From the NCBI GenBank assembly GCA_002307375.1, contig NTJI01000001.1, positions 1,364,001 to 1,428,000 on the forward strand: a stretch of 64,000 nt of DNA. The letters are read 5' to 3'. A program made the translations under genes and the position numbers. The stretch is from Lysobacteraceae bacterium NML93-0399. Lineage in GTDB: Bacteria > Pseudomonadota > Gammaproteobacteria > Xanthomonadales > Xanthomonadaceae. Below, piece by piece: positions 26,665-36,265 of the stretch (positions within the stretch are counted from its first letter, which is position 1; each line of letters opens with the position of its first letter). Below the pieces are notes generated by a model. It searched no databases. It was not told the DNA's origin and saw nothing but the letters and a program-made list of their open reading frames with translations.

Positions 26665-26806
26665 TGCGCCTGCCCGGCCCGTCGGGCGGGCACGCCATGC
26701 CGACCCATCGATCGGCCCTGCCTGCCGTGTGACGTGCGCGCGCCTGCGCGGCGCGCCTCTGCGAGTACGGCGCTGCCGTCGCCTTGAACCTCTGGACCTC
26801 CCCGAC

Positions 26807-29104
26807 ATGTCGACATCATTCCTGTCGCGACGCGCCCTCGCGTACGGCGCGCCGCGCGTGCCCGCCCGCCTCACTGCCACGCTTCGTCCCGCGATGCCGC
26901 TCACCGCACGCCGGCCAAGTGAGCGACCGAAGCGTCTGCATTCCCATTTTTTAGCCCTGACGGTCACCGGTCTGCTGGCGCACGCCTTGCCCGGCAGCGC
27001 CCACGCACAGACACCGACGAAAGACGCCACGACGCTCGACGGCATCGAGGTGCGCGGGGTGCGATCGCCGCTCGACCGCGCCGCGACCGGCGCATCGCGA
27101 CTCGACGTCAGCGACCGCGACACGCCCGCCTCGGTGTTCCTTGTAGACCGGGACACGCTGGAGGCGCGCGGCGTGCGTTCGACGCAGGAGGCCCTGCACG
27201 CGATTCCGGGCCTCGTCGTCGCCGCGCCGCCCGGCCACGGCAACAGCGTCACCTGGCGCGGCTTTTCCGGCGCGCAGATCACGCAGCTGTTCAACGGCAT
27301 CGACGTGAAGTACGCCTCTATTGCCGCGCGCCCGGTGGATGCGTGGATCTACGAGCGTGTCGAGGCGATCGGCGGCCCGTCGAGCTTTCTGTACGGTGCC
27401 GGCGCGGTCGGTGGATCCATCAATTACGTCAGCCGTGTGGCCGGCTTCGACGCCGATACGGCCGGCGTCATGGCCAGCGCAGGCTCCCATGGCAGCAGCG
27501 TGCTGGCCGGCGGCATCAACCGGCAATTCGGCGGTGCGACGCCGAGCCAGGCGGCGCGTCTCGATGTCGCGCGCAGCACGCGCAACGGCTGGGTCGATGC
27601 CGAACGTCGCGAGGGCTGGACCGTCGCCGCGTCACTGGCCTCGCGCCTGACACCGACGCTCACACACACGCTGGCGCTCGAGTACCAGAACGAAGACAAC
27701 CGGCGCGTGTACTGGGGTTCCCCCGCGCTCGAGACAGGCGCCGGGCGTCTGTTCGCGCTGCCGGGAAGCGTGGGCCGCAACTACAACGTTGCCGACGGCT
27801 TCTACGGCCAGGAAGTCATATGGGGGCGCTCGCTGCTCGAATGGAACGCGGGCACGTTCAGCCGCGTGGTCAACACGCTCTATCACTACGACGCGCTGCG
27901 CGATTACCGGAACGTCGAGGTCTACCGCTGGGATCCCGCTCGTGGCGGCGTCGCGCGTTCGGGCGTGCTGCAGCAACGACACGCCCAGCAGGTGACGCGT
28001 AACAGGACCGATTGGCAGCGGGCCGGTACGCTCGGCGGACTGCCGACGCAGTGGACCGCCGGGCTCGAGCTGAGCCACAACCGGCAGACGCGCTTCCCGC
28101 AATCGATCGGCGGCGAAGTGGACCTGGTGCCGATTGATGCGCACGTCCCCGGGTACTTCTTCGACATTCCGGGCACCGCGCCTGGCCACCTCCCGGGCGC
28201 GACCAATCGGGTGCGCACTGTCGCGGCATCGGCCGAGAATCTCACGCAGCTGGGTGACCGGTTTGCACTGATGACCGGCGTGCGGCATGAGCGGATCGAT
28301 CTGGACGTCGTCAACCATCGCGCGCCCACCGCGACCAGCCCGGCGCGCTGGCCGCGCGATTACACATCGACCACCGGACGCATCGGCCTGACCGCCTCGC
28401 TGCCCCAGGATGCGAACGTGTATGTCCAGCTGAGTACCGCGGCGGATCCGCCTGCCGGCATCCTGTCGACGGCAGGCTTCTCGAGCCTGCGCGACTTCGA
28501 TCTCAGCCGGGGGCGGCAGCTGGAAGCCGGCAGCAAGTTCGATTTCGCCGATGGCCGTGCCAGCGCGACGCTGGCGGCGTATCGCATCGTGCGCGAGAAC
28601 CTCGCGATCTCAGATCCGTCCAACCCGGGTCAGACGCTGCCGGTGGGCCAGCAATCGGCGCGCGGCCTCGAAGCCACGCTCGACGTGCGGCCCATGGAGG
28701 CACTGCGGTTGCAGGCCAACGCCGGATGGGTCGATGCAACGCTTGATGATTTCTTCGAGACCATCGGCGGCACGCCGGTGTCGCGCGCCGGCAACCGTCC
28801 CACGAACACGCCGTCCCGCGTCGGCAATCTGTGGGTCGACTACGCGCTTTCGCCACGCTGGTCGGTCGGCGCCGATGTGCGCGCGGTGTCGGCGCGACAT
28901 GCGGACAATGCCAACACGCTCGAAACCTCGGGCTATGGGCTGTGGGGCGCGCATGTGCGCTGGCGTCCGACGCCACAATTCGCTGTGACCCTGCGCGGGC
29001 GCAACCTCGCAGACCGCACCTACGTCCAACACGCCATCGGCACGCAGATGGTCTACCTGGGCGAGCCACGCACGCTCGATATCGAACTGCGGGGAACGTT
29101 CTGA
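26807..29104 (+). CDS. TonB-dependent outer-membrane receptor
   Basis: A 765-residue receptor. After a signal region (LALTVTGLLAHALPGSAHAQ) comes the TonB-box-like TTLDGIEVRG, then the plug domain (TPASVFLVDRDTLEARG, EALHAIPGLVVA, NSVTWRGFSGAQITQLFNGI, IYERVEAIGGPSSFLYGAG) and a 22-strand barrel ending in ELRGTF. The substrate is unknown; the adjacent DUF2946 and PCuAC-like genes hint at a metal complex. ATG 26807 gives a long N-region, so the in-frame ATG at 26894 is an alternative start closer to the hydrophobic core of the signal. The next gene, a broken receptor, begins at its stop codon (TGATG). Confidence 0.9.
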   Translation: MSTSFLSRRALAYGAPRVPARLTATLRPAMPLTARRPSERPKRLHSHFLALTVTGLLAHALPGSAHAQTPTKDATTLDGIEVRGVRSPLDRAATGASRLDVSDRDTPASVFLVDRDTLEARGVRSTQEALHAIPGLVVAAPPGHGNSVTWRGFSGAQITQLFNGIDVKYASIAARPVDAWIYERVEAIGGPSSFLYGAGAVGGSINYVSRVAGFDADTAGVMASAGSHGSSVLAGGINRQFGGATPSQAARLDVARSTRNGWVDAERREGWTVAASLASRLTPTLTHTLALEYQNEDNRRVYWGSPALETGAGRLFALPGSVGRNYNVADGFYGQEVIWGRSLLEWNAGTFSRVVNTLYHYDALRDYRNVEVYRWDPARGGVARSGVLQQRHAQQVTRNRTDWQRAGTLGGLPTQWTAGLELSHNRQTRFPQSIGGEVDLVPIDAHVPGYFFDIPGTAPGHLPGATNRVRTVAASAENLTQLGDRFALMTGVRHERIDLDVVNHRAPTATSPARWPRDYTSTTGRIGLTASLPQDANVYVQLSTAADPPAGILSTAGFSSLRDFDLSRGRQLEAGSKFDFADGRASATLAAYRIVRENLAISDPSNPGQTLPVGQQSARGLEATLDVRPMEALRLQANAGWVDATLDDFFETIGGTPVSRAGNRPTNTPSRVGNLWVDYALSPRWSVGADVRAVSARHADNANTLETSGYGLWGAHVRWRPTPQFAVTLRGRNLADRTYVQHAIGTQMVYLGEPRTLDIELRGTF

Positions 29105-29480
29105 TGCGCACCTGCACGTCGCCATCCACTCGCGATTGCCTGCCTGCTGTGTGCGCCCGTCATGGCCCACGCCCAACAGTCGAGCGACTGCTGCCACCCG
29201 CGACGCGCTGCACGTGCAGGCCCAGCGGCTGCGCACGCACGATGTACCGCACGAGACCGGCAGCCGGCCCGATCTGCGCCAGCGCGAAGCGCCGGCGACG
29301 CTGCAGGTCATCGACCGCGAAGACATCGCGCGCATGGGCGCACGCAGCACGCGAAGTGTTCGAGCTGGCCGACGGCGCGATCGTCGGCAACATGCCCGGC
29401 AATCCGACCGTCGCCACCCTGCGCGGCTTCAGCGGCAACGCCATCCCTGTGCTGCACGATGGCGTGCCTGGCTGCGCCCG
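29104..29480 (+). pseudogene. Decayed second TonB-dependent receptor (plug-domain remnant)
   Basis: Receptor sequence is present but split over all three frames. A signal-peptide-like LAIACLLCAPVMAHAQQSS is in one frame, then RDALHVQAQRLRTHD and APATLQVIDREDIARMGARS in a second, then REVFELADGAIVGNMPGNPT and VATLRGFSGNAIPVLHDGV in a third. These are the normal consecutive parts of a receptor N-terminus, so at least two frameshifts have occurred. The barrel is absent: after 29480 no receptor sequence is visible. The ATG overlaps the stop of the intact receptor (TGATG), so it was once part of the same operon. The stretch to 29583 holds nothing else. Confidence 0.75.
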
Positions 29481-29583
29481 CGCCTGCCGGCGCTGCGCGT
29501 TCTGGATTGATGCAAGCGCGGATGCATGCCATTGCACGGACCGGGTCGCACCGGCCACGCGCGGGCGACGCTGCCGTCACCGG

Positions 29584-29760
29584 TCACTCCGGCTTCGCGT
29601 CGGGGTGTCTCGTGCGCCACGCGGCGAGCTGCTCGCGGTAGTACTGCAGCTCTTCGGCGTAGGTGTCGTGGACGCAGACCGCGCAACCGCTGTCGCAGCA
29701 ATCGCTGGGCAGCGGCGGCTCGGGCGGTTGCGGGCGCGGGTCGGGATCGGGCGTGGCCAT
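29584..29760 (-). CDS. Small Oxidored-like domain protein (Cys-rich)
   Basis: A 58-residue protein with a proline-rich start (PDPDPRPQPPEPPLPSD) and the motif DCCDSGCAVCVHDTYAEEL, matching the oxidoreductase-like N-terminal domain family of small proteobacterial proteins. The four Cys could bind a metal or cluster. Its start shares one base with the stop of the acid phosphatase gene upstream (TGATG), so the two are translationally coupled. Function is unknown. Confidence 0.8.
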   Translation of the reverse strand: MATPDPDPRPQPPEPPLPSDCCDSGCAVCVHDTYAEELQYYREQLAAWRTRHPDAKPE

Positions 29761-30626
29761 CACGGCGGGCTGCGCATGTCGGCGGCGGGAAGCGGCGACT
29801 GCCGCAGTCCGATGGTTTCGGCATCGCAACCCGCGGGCGTGTTGCCCGCGGCGCGCTGCGACGCCACTTCGGCACGCGCGGCCGCGAGATCGGCCTGGAA
29901 CTCGGGCGAGGCCTGCAGCCGTGCAAACGTGGCCGCCCCCACACGCTCGCCTTCGACGATGTCGCTGTACCAGTGCACGTTGCACACCAGCCGGCTCTCG
30001 CCGAAGCTGCGGCCGCGCTGCAGCAGCGCGTCGCTGCGTTCGGGCGCCAGTGCGGTCAGCGCCAGCGCCCAGGTCCAGCCGATCGCGGTGTGACCCGACG
30101 GATACGAGGCGCTGCGCGACATGTGCGGCATGTCCTGCGGCGTGCACACCGGCGCGCCGTTGTCCTGGAACGGACGTCCGCGCTGCCAGTGGTTCTTGGC
30201 GGCGCGGCCGGCGTTGGAAGCGTCGGCGAGGCTGCGCCGCAGCAGCCGCACCAGATGCGGCGTGCGGATGCTGTCGATCTGCACGCCCAGCTCGCAGGCG
30301 AACAACGGCTCGGCAGCCGGAAACGTGAGATCGGCATCGACGGTCGCCTGACGCCAGCGCGCCGTGTCGCGCAGGGTCAGGCTGCGCGCGGCGATCGCAT
30401 CGTCGTGCGCCTGCGCCGCCGAGTCCGGCGCAGGCGGCGCGGGCAACAAGGCGCGACTGTCGAACGCCGGCGCGTCCAGATAACCGATGCTCTGGCCGGG
30501 CCGGCTTTCGGGCACCACCACCGCCACGCCCGGCGCGTCACCACGCGTCGTCGTGCATGCCGCCAGCAGCGGCAGCATCGCCGCGCACATAACCGTGCGC
30601 AGCCGGTCCCGCACACGCAGGGTCAT
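29760..30626 (-). CDS. Class A non-specific acid phosphatase (PAP2 superfamily), lipoprotein
   Basis: A 288-residue periplasmic phosphatase. The three PAP2 motifs are seen in order: KNHWQRGRP (KxxxxxxRP), SYPSGHTAIGWTWAL (PSGH) and ESRLVCNVHWYSDIVEG (SRxxxxxHxxxD), in the spacing of PhoC/PhoN-type enzymes. The N-terminus has a lipobox-type signal (MLPLLAAC). It starts two bases after the transaldolase stop and overlaps the small Oxidored-like gene, so the three form an operon. Confidence 0.92.
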   Translation of the reverse strand: MTLRVRDRLRTVMCAAMLPLLAACTTTRGDAPGVAVVVPESRPGQSIGYLDAPAFDSRALLPAPPAPDSAAQAHDDAIAARSLTLRDTARWRQATVDADLTFPAAEPLFACELGVQIDSIRTPHLVRLLRRSLADASNAGRAAKNHWQRGRPFQDNGAPVCTPQDMPHMSRSASYPSGHTAIGWTWALALTALAPERSDALLQRGRSFGESRLVCNVHWYSDIVEGERVGAATFARLQASPEFQADLAAARAEVASQRAAGNTPAGCDAETIGLRQSPLPAADMRSPP

Positions 30627-30628
30627 GT

Positions 30629-31597
30629 TCAGTGCGCCTGCAGCCGCTGGGCGATGGTCGCGCGCAGTGCGTCGAGATCCTGGGCGAAGGCATCGATGCC
30701 GCCCTTGAGCTTCTCGCTGGCCATCGCGTCGTCGGCGAGGTCGCGCGCGAAACGCGCGGCATCGACCGGCGGCGGTACGTCGCCCGTACCGTCACCCGGC
30801 ACCAGCCGGCGCGGCAGTTCGCCGTGTTCGGCATCGAGTTTTTCCAGCAGATCCGGCGAGATGGTCAGGCGGTCGCAGCCGGCCAGCGCCTCGATCTGTG
30901 CAGTCGAGCGGAACGAAGCGCCCATGACCACGGTCGGCGAACCGCGGCGTTTGAACTCGGCGTAGACGTCGCGCACGAAGCGCACGCCCGGGTCGTCGTC
31001 GATCGTCGCCGGCGTCTGCCCGCGCGCCACGTGCCAGTCGAGGATGCGGCCGACGAACGGCGAGATCAGGAACACCCCGCCTTCGGCGCAGGCGATCGCC
31101 TGGGTGCGGTTGAAGATCAGCGTCAGGTTGCAGTCGATGCCTTCGTCCTGCAGCGCCTTCGCCGCGCGGATGCCTTCCCAGGTCGCGGCGATCTTGATCA
31201 GCACGCGCTCGCGGGGCACGCCGGCGTCCTGGTACATCTCGATGAACTGCCGTGCCTTGGCGATCGTCGCCTCGGTGTCGAACGACAGATCGGCATCGAC
31301 TTCCGTGGACACGCGGCCCGGCACCAGGCCGGCCAGCTTGCGGCCCACGCCGACCGTCAGCCGGTCGACGACGCGCTGCGTGCGGCTGGCCAGATCGCCG
31401 TCGTATTCGCGCGCGCGCTCGAGTTCGGCTTCCACCAGGTCCGCGTAGACCGGCAGATCCAGCGCCTTGCGCACCAGCGTCGGGTTGGTGGTGCAGTCGA
31501 CCGGCTTGAGCCGCGCGATGGCCTCGGCATCGCCGGTATCGGCGACGACCACGGAGAGGTCGCGCAATTGCGCGAGCTTGGAAGGCGAAGCGGCCAT
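30629..31597 (-). CDS. tal: Transaldolase
   Basis: A 322-residue enzyme of the pentose phosphate pathway that moves a dihydroxyacetone unit between sugar phosphates. The Schiff-base lysine is in [17 protein letters not shown] near residue 131, with [14 protein letters not shown] near the N-terminus and [19 protein letters not shown] downstream, all typical of TalB. ATG 31597 is chosen because the family N-terminus ([18 protein letters not shown]) starts there; the extra upstream residues are unrelated. Confidence 0.95.
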   Translation of the reverse strand: MAASPSKLAQLRDLSVVVADTGDAEAIARLKPVDCTTNPTLVRKALDLPVYADLVEAELERAREYDGDLASRTQRVVDRLTVGVGRKLAGLVPGRVSTEVDADLSFDTEATIAKARQFIEMYQDAGVPRERVLIKIAATWEGIRAAKALQDEGIDCNLTLIFNRTQAIACAEGGVFLISPFVGRILDWHVARGQTPATIDDDPGVRFVRDVYAEFKRRGSPTVVMGASFRSTAQIEALAGCDRLTISPDLLEKLDAEHGELPRRLVPGDGTGDVPPPVDAARFARDLADDAMASEKLKGGIDAFAQDLDALRATIAQRLQAH

Positions 31598-31737
31598 GGA
31601 ACCCTCGTATCCGGTGCGGGGCCGCCATTGTCCGCATCCGCCGCCCGCAGGGCCAGCCGCGCGACCCCCCAACATGCGCCTCCCGGCCCGAACGGGTACC
31701 CTATGCGGCTCCCTTTGCCAGATCCGGCGCCCAGCCC

Positions 31738-32754
31738 ATGCTCTTCAAGAACGTCGCCATCGCCGGCCTCGCCCATGTCGATGCGCCGCACCGTGTCACC
31801 AGCGACGACATCAACGCACGGCTGAAGCCGACCCTCGACCGCCTCGGCATCAAGACCGATGTGCTGCAGGACATCGCCGGCATCCACGCGCGGCACCTGT
31901 GGGACGACGACATGCTGGCCTCGGACGCGGCGACGATGGCCGGCCGCAAAGCGCTCGAAGATGCCGGCCTGGACGTCGGCAAGCTCGGCCTGCTGGTCAA
32001 CACCTCGGTCAGCCGCGACTACCTGGAGCCGTCCACCGCCAGCATCGTCGGCGGCAATCTGGGCATTCCCGATACCTGCCAGAACTACGACCTGGCGAAC
32101 GCCTGCCTGGCCTTCGTCAACGGCATGGACGTGGCCAGCCGCATGATCGAACTGGGCGAGATCGACTACGCCCTGGTCGTCGATGGCGAGACCGCGAATC
32201 TCGCCTACGAGAAGACCATCGAGCGTCTGTTGCGTCCGGAAACCACCGAAGAGGATTTCCGCAACGAACTGGCGACGCTGACGCTGGGCTGCGGCTCGGC
32301 GGCGATGGTGCTTGCCCGCGCGGATCTCGTGCCCGACGCGCCGCGCTACAAGGGCGGCGTCAGCCGTTCGGCGACCGAGTGGAACACCCTGTGCCGCGGC
32401 AACCTCGACCGCATGGTCACCGATACGCGCATGCTGCTGATGGAAGGCATGAAGCTGGCGCAGAAGACCTTCGTGGCCGCGCGCGAAGCGCTGGGCTGGG
32501 TGGTCGACGAACTCGACCAGTTCGTCATCCACCAGGTCAGCAAGGTGCATACCGGCGCCTTCGTGCAGAACTTCGGCATCGACCCGAGCAAGGTCCACAC
32601 GATCTTCGGCGAGCACGGCAACATCGGCCCGGCCTCGGTGCCGATCGTGCTCAGCAAGCTCAAGGAGCTCGGCCGCCTGAAGAAGGGTGACCGCATCGCC
32701 CTGCTGGGCATCGGCTCGGGCCTGAACTGCACGATGGCCGAAGTGGAGTGGTGA
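31738..32754 (+). CDS. oleA: OleA, head-to-head acyl-CoA condensing thiolase
   Basis: A 338-residue enzyme, near-identical in plan to Xanthomonas OleA, which joins two fatty acyl-CoAs into a 2-alkyl-3-ketoacid, the first step of long-chain olefin synthesis. Expected catalytic residues are present at the family positions: Glu97 (SRDYLEPS), Cys123 ([11 protein letters not shown]), His265 (FVIHQVS) and Asn295 ([10 protein letters not shown]). The usual partners oleB, oleC and oleD do not follow; instead a bidirectional terminator and the convergent phytochrome genes come next, with oleB 2.5 kb further on. Confidence 0.95.
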   Translation: MLFKNVAIAGLAHVDAPHRVTSDDINARLKPTLDRLGIKTDVLQDIAGIHARHLWDDDMLASDAATMAGRKALEDAGLDVGKLGLLVNTSVSRDYLEPSTASIVGGNLGIPDTCQNYDLANACLAFVNGMDVASRMIELGEIDYALVVDGETANLAYEKTIERLLRPETTEEDFRNELATLTLGCGSAAMVLARADLVPDAPRYKGGVSRSATEWNTLCRGNLDRMVTDTRMLLMEGMKLAQKTFVAAREALGWVVDELDQFVIHQVSKVHTGAFVQNFGIDPSKVHTIFGEHGNIGPASVPIVLSKLKELGRLKKGDRIALLGIGSGLNCTMAEVEW

Positions 32755-32782
32755 CACGCCGCGACGCGTGATCCCGGAAAGA

Positions 32783-32811
32783 AAAAAAGGCGCCCTGAGG
32801 GGCGCCTTTTT
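32783..32811. terminator. Bidirectional terminator between oleA and bphP
   Basis: The stem GGCGCCC/GGGCGCC with loop TGAG is flanked by AAAAAA on the left and TTTTT on the right, so it works as an intrinsic terminator in both directions, for oleA from the left and for the phytochrome gene from the right. Confidence 0.85.
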
Positions 32812-32829
32812 CATGGGCGGTCACGCCCT

Positions 32830-34542
32830 TCAGTCGTTGGCGACGCTCACCGTCCCGATCAGCGACTGCAGCTCGTTCTCGAGCTTGTTGATGCGATCCG
32901 ACAGCTGCGCCGCTTCCTGCGGGCTGACATGCACCAGGCCTTCGAGCAGTTCGGACAGCTGCAGCAGGCGCTCGCGCTGCTCGCGCACATCCAGCCGCGT
33001 GCGGCGCGCGCGCAGGTCGCCGATCTCGCTGTGCAGCGCGCTGCGGCGATAACGCTCGCGCAGCATCATGTGCAGGCGGCTGGCGACACGACGGTCGGCG
33101 TCGCTCCACGGCACGCTGCTGCCGCGCACGGTTTCGTGCCAGGCACCGAAGCTCGCACGCGGGCCGATCTTCTCCCCATCCTCGCTGACCACGAACGGCT
33201 CGTCGGGCCGACCGGCCCAGCGCACGTCCTCGATCTCCTCGCAGCGGAAGAAGAACAGCCATTCGTCGCGGGCCAGGTCGAGCGGCAGCGCGAGCACGCC
33301 GGCCAGGCCGTCGGCCTCGCCTTCGCTCCAGTCGACCGCGCGTTCGGTGCTCACCGGGCCGGTTCCGGTGTTGCTGCGGCGCAGCCACTCCAGCAGCCCC
33401 GGCAGGCGCTCCTCGTCGGGTGCGCGCCCGGCGCTGTACCAGTGGCCGCCCTGCGACAGGCCGACACCATCCGAGTCGAGCGCACGATTGAGCAGATCGA
33501 GTTCGCCCTGCAACGCCAACCGTGGATCTGCGGCGTTGTCCAGACGCAGCGCCAGCGTGTCGCGCACGCTGCGCGCACCCTCTTCGAGCGAGATCGCATG
33601 CTGCTGCTCGCGCGAGGCGACGCGCATCGACACAAACAGGCCGAACAGATCGGCCGCCGCACGCACACCCGGCGGCACCCGGCGCGCAGTGCGGTGATGG
33701 CAGGCGATCAGGCCCCACAAGCGACCGCCGGAGGTGATCGAGATCGACATCGACGCCACCACGCCCATGTTGGCGAGGTACTCCAGATGCACCGGCGAGA
33801 CGCTGCGCAGCGCCATCTGGCCCAGGTCGAGCGGCGCGCCGCGGCTGTCGCGGTCGGGCAGGATCGGCACCGGCACATAGGTGGCGTCCGGGATCACGCG
33901 GATGCGGTTGCGCAGGTACAGCTGGCGCGCCTGCACCGGAATGTCGGAAGCGGGATAGCGCAGGCCCAGGTACGCCGGCAATGCGGACTCGCGCGACTCG
34001 GCCACCACCTCGCCCGAATCGTCGTGGCGGAAGCGGTAGACCATGACCCGGTCGTAGCCGGTCAGCAGGCGGACCTGCTCGGCCACGCGCTGGTTGAAGT
34101 CGTCGATGTCCTCGCTGGCCGCGACCCGCGCAATCATGGTCTGTGCCACCACCGTCGGCGAACGCTCGCCGGCGCTGCGCGGCTGGGGCTCGATCTCGAT
34201 GTGCACCAGGCCGTCGGCCACGTGCACGCTGATGTCGCACAGGTGCGCCATCGGGCCGATGTTGCCCACCGCGGCGCGCTGTGGCGGCGCGCCGGGTTCG
34301 CCGAAGCCGATCGTCTCGGCGATGGCCTGGATCAGATCGTCGGTGAGGAACTCGCGCAGCGAGTGCCGCAGCATGTCCTCGGGCGTGGCGCCGAGCAGCG
34401 ACTCGACGTTGGCCGACACATGGCGGATCGTCCAGTCGGGCAGCTGACAGGTGATGAGATAGCCGTGCGGCTGGATCGCACCGGAGAGATGGATCGGTTC
34501 GTTTGCGCACGCCTGGAGCGCACGATCGAGCGAGGGATTCAT
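32830..34542 (-). CDS. bphP: Bacteriophytochrome with PAS-GAF-PHY core and short coiled-coil end, no kinase
   Basis: A 570-residue red/far-red photoreceptor that should bind biliverdin. The PAS domain carries the chromophore Cys12 (QACANEPIHLSGAIQPHGYL), the GAF domain the PASDIP motif at 197-202 and the ACHH pocket near 281-283, and the PHY tongue the PRASF motif at 461-465 followed by a conserved Trp. After about residue 485 there is only a charged, helix-forming segment (EIGDLRARRTRLDVREQRER, then INKLENELQSLIG) of 80 residues. No histidine kinase, PAS9 or GGDEF/EAL output is encoded here. It starts within the stop of the heme oxygenase gene (ATGA), so its biliverdin supplier is co-expressed. 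Confidence 0.93.
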   Translation of the reverse strand: MNPSLDRALQACANEPIHLSGAIQPHGYLITCQLPDWTIRHVSANVESLLGATPEDMLRHSLREFLTDDLIQAIAETIGFGEPGAPPQRAAVGNIGPMAHLCDISVHVADGLVHIEIEPQPRSAGERSPTVVAQTMIARVAASEDIDDFNQRVAEQVRLLTGYDRVMVYRFRHDDSGEVVAESRESALPAYLGLRYPASDIPVQARQLYLRNRIRVIPDATYVPVPILPDRDSRGAPLDLGQMALRSVSPVHLEYLANMGVVASMSISITSGGRLWGLIACHHRTARRVPPGVRAAADLFGLFVSMRVASREQQHAISLEEGARSVRDTLALRLDNAADPRLALQGELDLLNRALDSDGVGLSQGGHWYSAGRAPDEERLPGLLEWLRRSNTGTGPVSTERAVDWSEGEADGLAGVLALPLDLARDEWLFFFRCEEIEDVRWAGRPDEPFVVSEDGEKIGPRASFGAWHETVRGSSVPWSDADRRVASRLHMMLRERYRRSALHSEIGDLRARRTRLDVREQRERLLQLSELLEGLVHVSPQEAAQLSDRINKLENELQSLIGTVSVAND

Positions 34543-35123
34543 ACGGCAGGCTCCTGCGGGGGACCAGGCAGCGCGTCGAAGCTGCGCTCGAAACACGACT
34601 TTACCAGCCCGAATGCGTCGCGCGCGCCCTGGAGCAGGGCCGCAGGGCGGGTCGGCGACGCCGCACGTGCGGCGAGACGATCGAGGACATTGCGCCATTC
34701 GCTGCCGAGAGCATGGCGCCCGAGAAAGCGCGCGCCGTGCTCTTCGGCATGACCGAGCGCCTGCGCACCGCGCAGCAGATGGCGTGCACCCAGGCTGCTG
34801 CCGGCCATCACGTATTCCCAACCCAGGCGTTCGTCGGGATCGGCGAGCAGGCCGCGGATGCCCGATGGCGGCAGCGGCGTGAGCCGCAACGTGCGCAGGT
34901 CGTCCGACAACCAGAACGAAAAACGCGGCGCGATTCCCACCACGATTTCGTAGTCCGCGGCAAAACGGTGCATGCCGACCAGGTAACGCGCATAGGCATG
35001 CGGCGTCCCGAGTCCGTCGCTGAAGCAGGCGTCAACGGACGTATGCAGGTCGGCAGTACCGGAACGCAGCCAGTGGCGCAAATCATTGTGATCGGCGCTC
35101 TGCTTGCGTGCAGTCGTATTCAT
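34539..35123 (-). CDS. bphO: Heme oxygenase supplying biliverdin to the phytochrome
   Basis: A 194-residue biliverdin-forming heme oxygenase. The proximal heme ligand is probably His27 in LRSGTADLHTSVD, and the distal helix GWEYVMAGSSLGARHLLRG has the usual Gly-rich form. It opens heme to biliverdin, CO and iron. The four-base overlap with bphP marks a bphO-bphP operon. The 165 bp to oleB, which runs away on the other strand, must hold both promoters. Confidence 0.93.
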   Translation of the reverse strand: MNTTARKQSADHNDLRHWLRSGTADLHTSVDACFSDGLGTPHAYARYLVGMHRFAADYEIVVGIAPRFSFWLSDDLRTLRLTPLPPSGIRGLLADPDERLGWEYVMAGSSLGARHLLRGAQALGHAEEHGARFLGRHALGSEWRNVLDRLAARAASPTRPAALLQGARDAFGLVKSCFERSFDALPGPPQEPAV

Positions 35124-35288
35124 ATTTCCAGCATACGCCGATGGGGGCCGAGCTTCCGCCCGGTAGCGCGCTTAGCGGGCGTTTCCTGGCCGTGTGATGG
35201 CGTCGAATTACCACGCGTTTCGAGGCGTGACGCCGGCTGCCGACTACAATGCAACGCATTCATCGCAGCCTTCGGTGCTTCAAGTCCC

Positions 35289-36191
35289 GTGCAGCTCCCT
35301 GACTATCCCTTCAGCGGCCACCGCTTCGAAGCGCGCCCCGGCGTGCAGATGCATTATCTCGACGAGGGCCCGCGCGACGGCGAGATCGTGCTGATGCTGC
35401 ACGGCAATCCGTCGTGGAGTTACTACTGGCGCCACCTCGTGCTGGGCCTGCGCGACCGCTACCGCTGCATCGTGCCCGACCACGTGGGCATGGGCTGGTC
35501 GGACAAGCCCGACGATGCCCCGAACGCCTTGCCGCGCTACGACTACACGCTGCAATCGCGCGTGCAGGACGTCGGCGCCCTGCTCGAGCATCTGGGCATC
35601 GATGGGCCGGTGACGCTGGCGGTGCACGACTGGGGCGGCATGATCGGCTTCGGCTGGGCGCTCAGCCATATGGCGCAGGTCAAGCGGCTGGTGATCACCA
35701 ATACGGCCGCGTTTCCGCTGCCGACCGACAAGCCGATGCCGTGGCAGATCGCCCTCGGGCGCGATTACACCGTCGGCGAGTGGATCATCCGCGGATTCAA
35801 TGCGTTTTCCGGCGGCGCGTCGTATTTCGGCGTCGAGCGGCGGATGCCGGCCGATGTGCGCCGCGCCTATGTCGCGCCCTATGACAGCTGGGCCAACCGC
35901 ATCTCCACCGTGCGCTTCATGCAGGACATTCCGCTGGGGCCGAAGGACCGCGCCTGGCCGCTGCTCGAAGCGGCCGGCCAACGCCTGCCCGAGTACGCTG
36001 ACCGCCCGGCGTTCATCGGCTGGGGGCTGCAGGATTTCGTGTTCGACCACCATTTCCTCGCCGGTTTCCGTGCGGCACTGCCGCAGGCCGAGGTGATGGC
36101 GTTCGAGGATGCCGGGCACTACGTGCTCGAAGACAAGCATGCGGTGCTGGTACCGGCGATCCGCACGTTCCTGGACGCGCACCCGCTCTGA
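35289..36191 (+). CDS. oleB: OleB, beta-lactone decarboxylase (alpha/beta hydrolase)
   Basis: A 300-residue alpha/beta hydrolase of the haloalkane dehalogenase superfamily. In the olefin pathway OleB removes CO2 from the beta-lactone made by OleC to give the cis-olefin. Its start QLPDYPFSGHRFEARPGVQM and body match Xanthomonas OleB, with nucleophile Asp114 (AVHDWGGMIGFG) and His277 (EDAGHYVLEDKH) at the same numbers. GTG 35289 gives this numbering; the longer upstream frame is antisense to bphO. It is separated from oleA by the bphO-bphP pair, and oleC/oleD are not downstream. Confidence 0.93.
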   Translation: MQLPDYPFSGHRFEARPGVQMHYLDEGPRDGEIVLMLHGNPSWSYYWRHLVLGLRDRYRCIVPDHVGMGWSDKPDDAPNALPRYDYTLQSRVQDVGALLEHLGIDGPVTLAVHDWGGMIGFGWALSHMAQVKRLVITNTAAFPLPTDKPMPWQIALGRDYTVGEWIIRGFNAFSGGASYFGVERRMPADVRRAYVAPYDSWANRISTVRFMQDIPLGPKDRAWPLLEAAGQRLPEYADRPAFIGWGLQDFVFDHHFLAGFRAALPQAEVMAFEDAGHYVLEDKHAVLVPAIRTFLDAHPL

Positions 36192-36265
36192 CCGCCGTGA
36201 CTGCGCGCGCGATCGGGCGGCGAGCAACGCGGTATGGACTCCCGGCGAACGCGCCAGGGTGCGTG

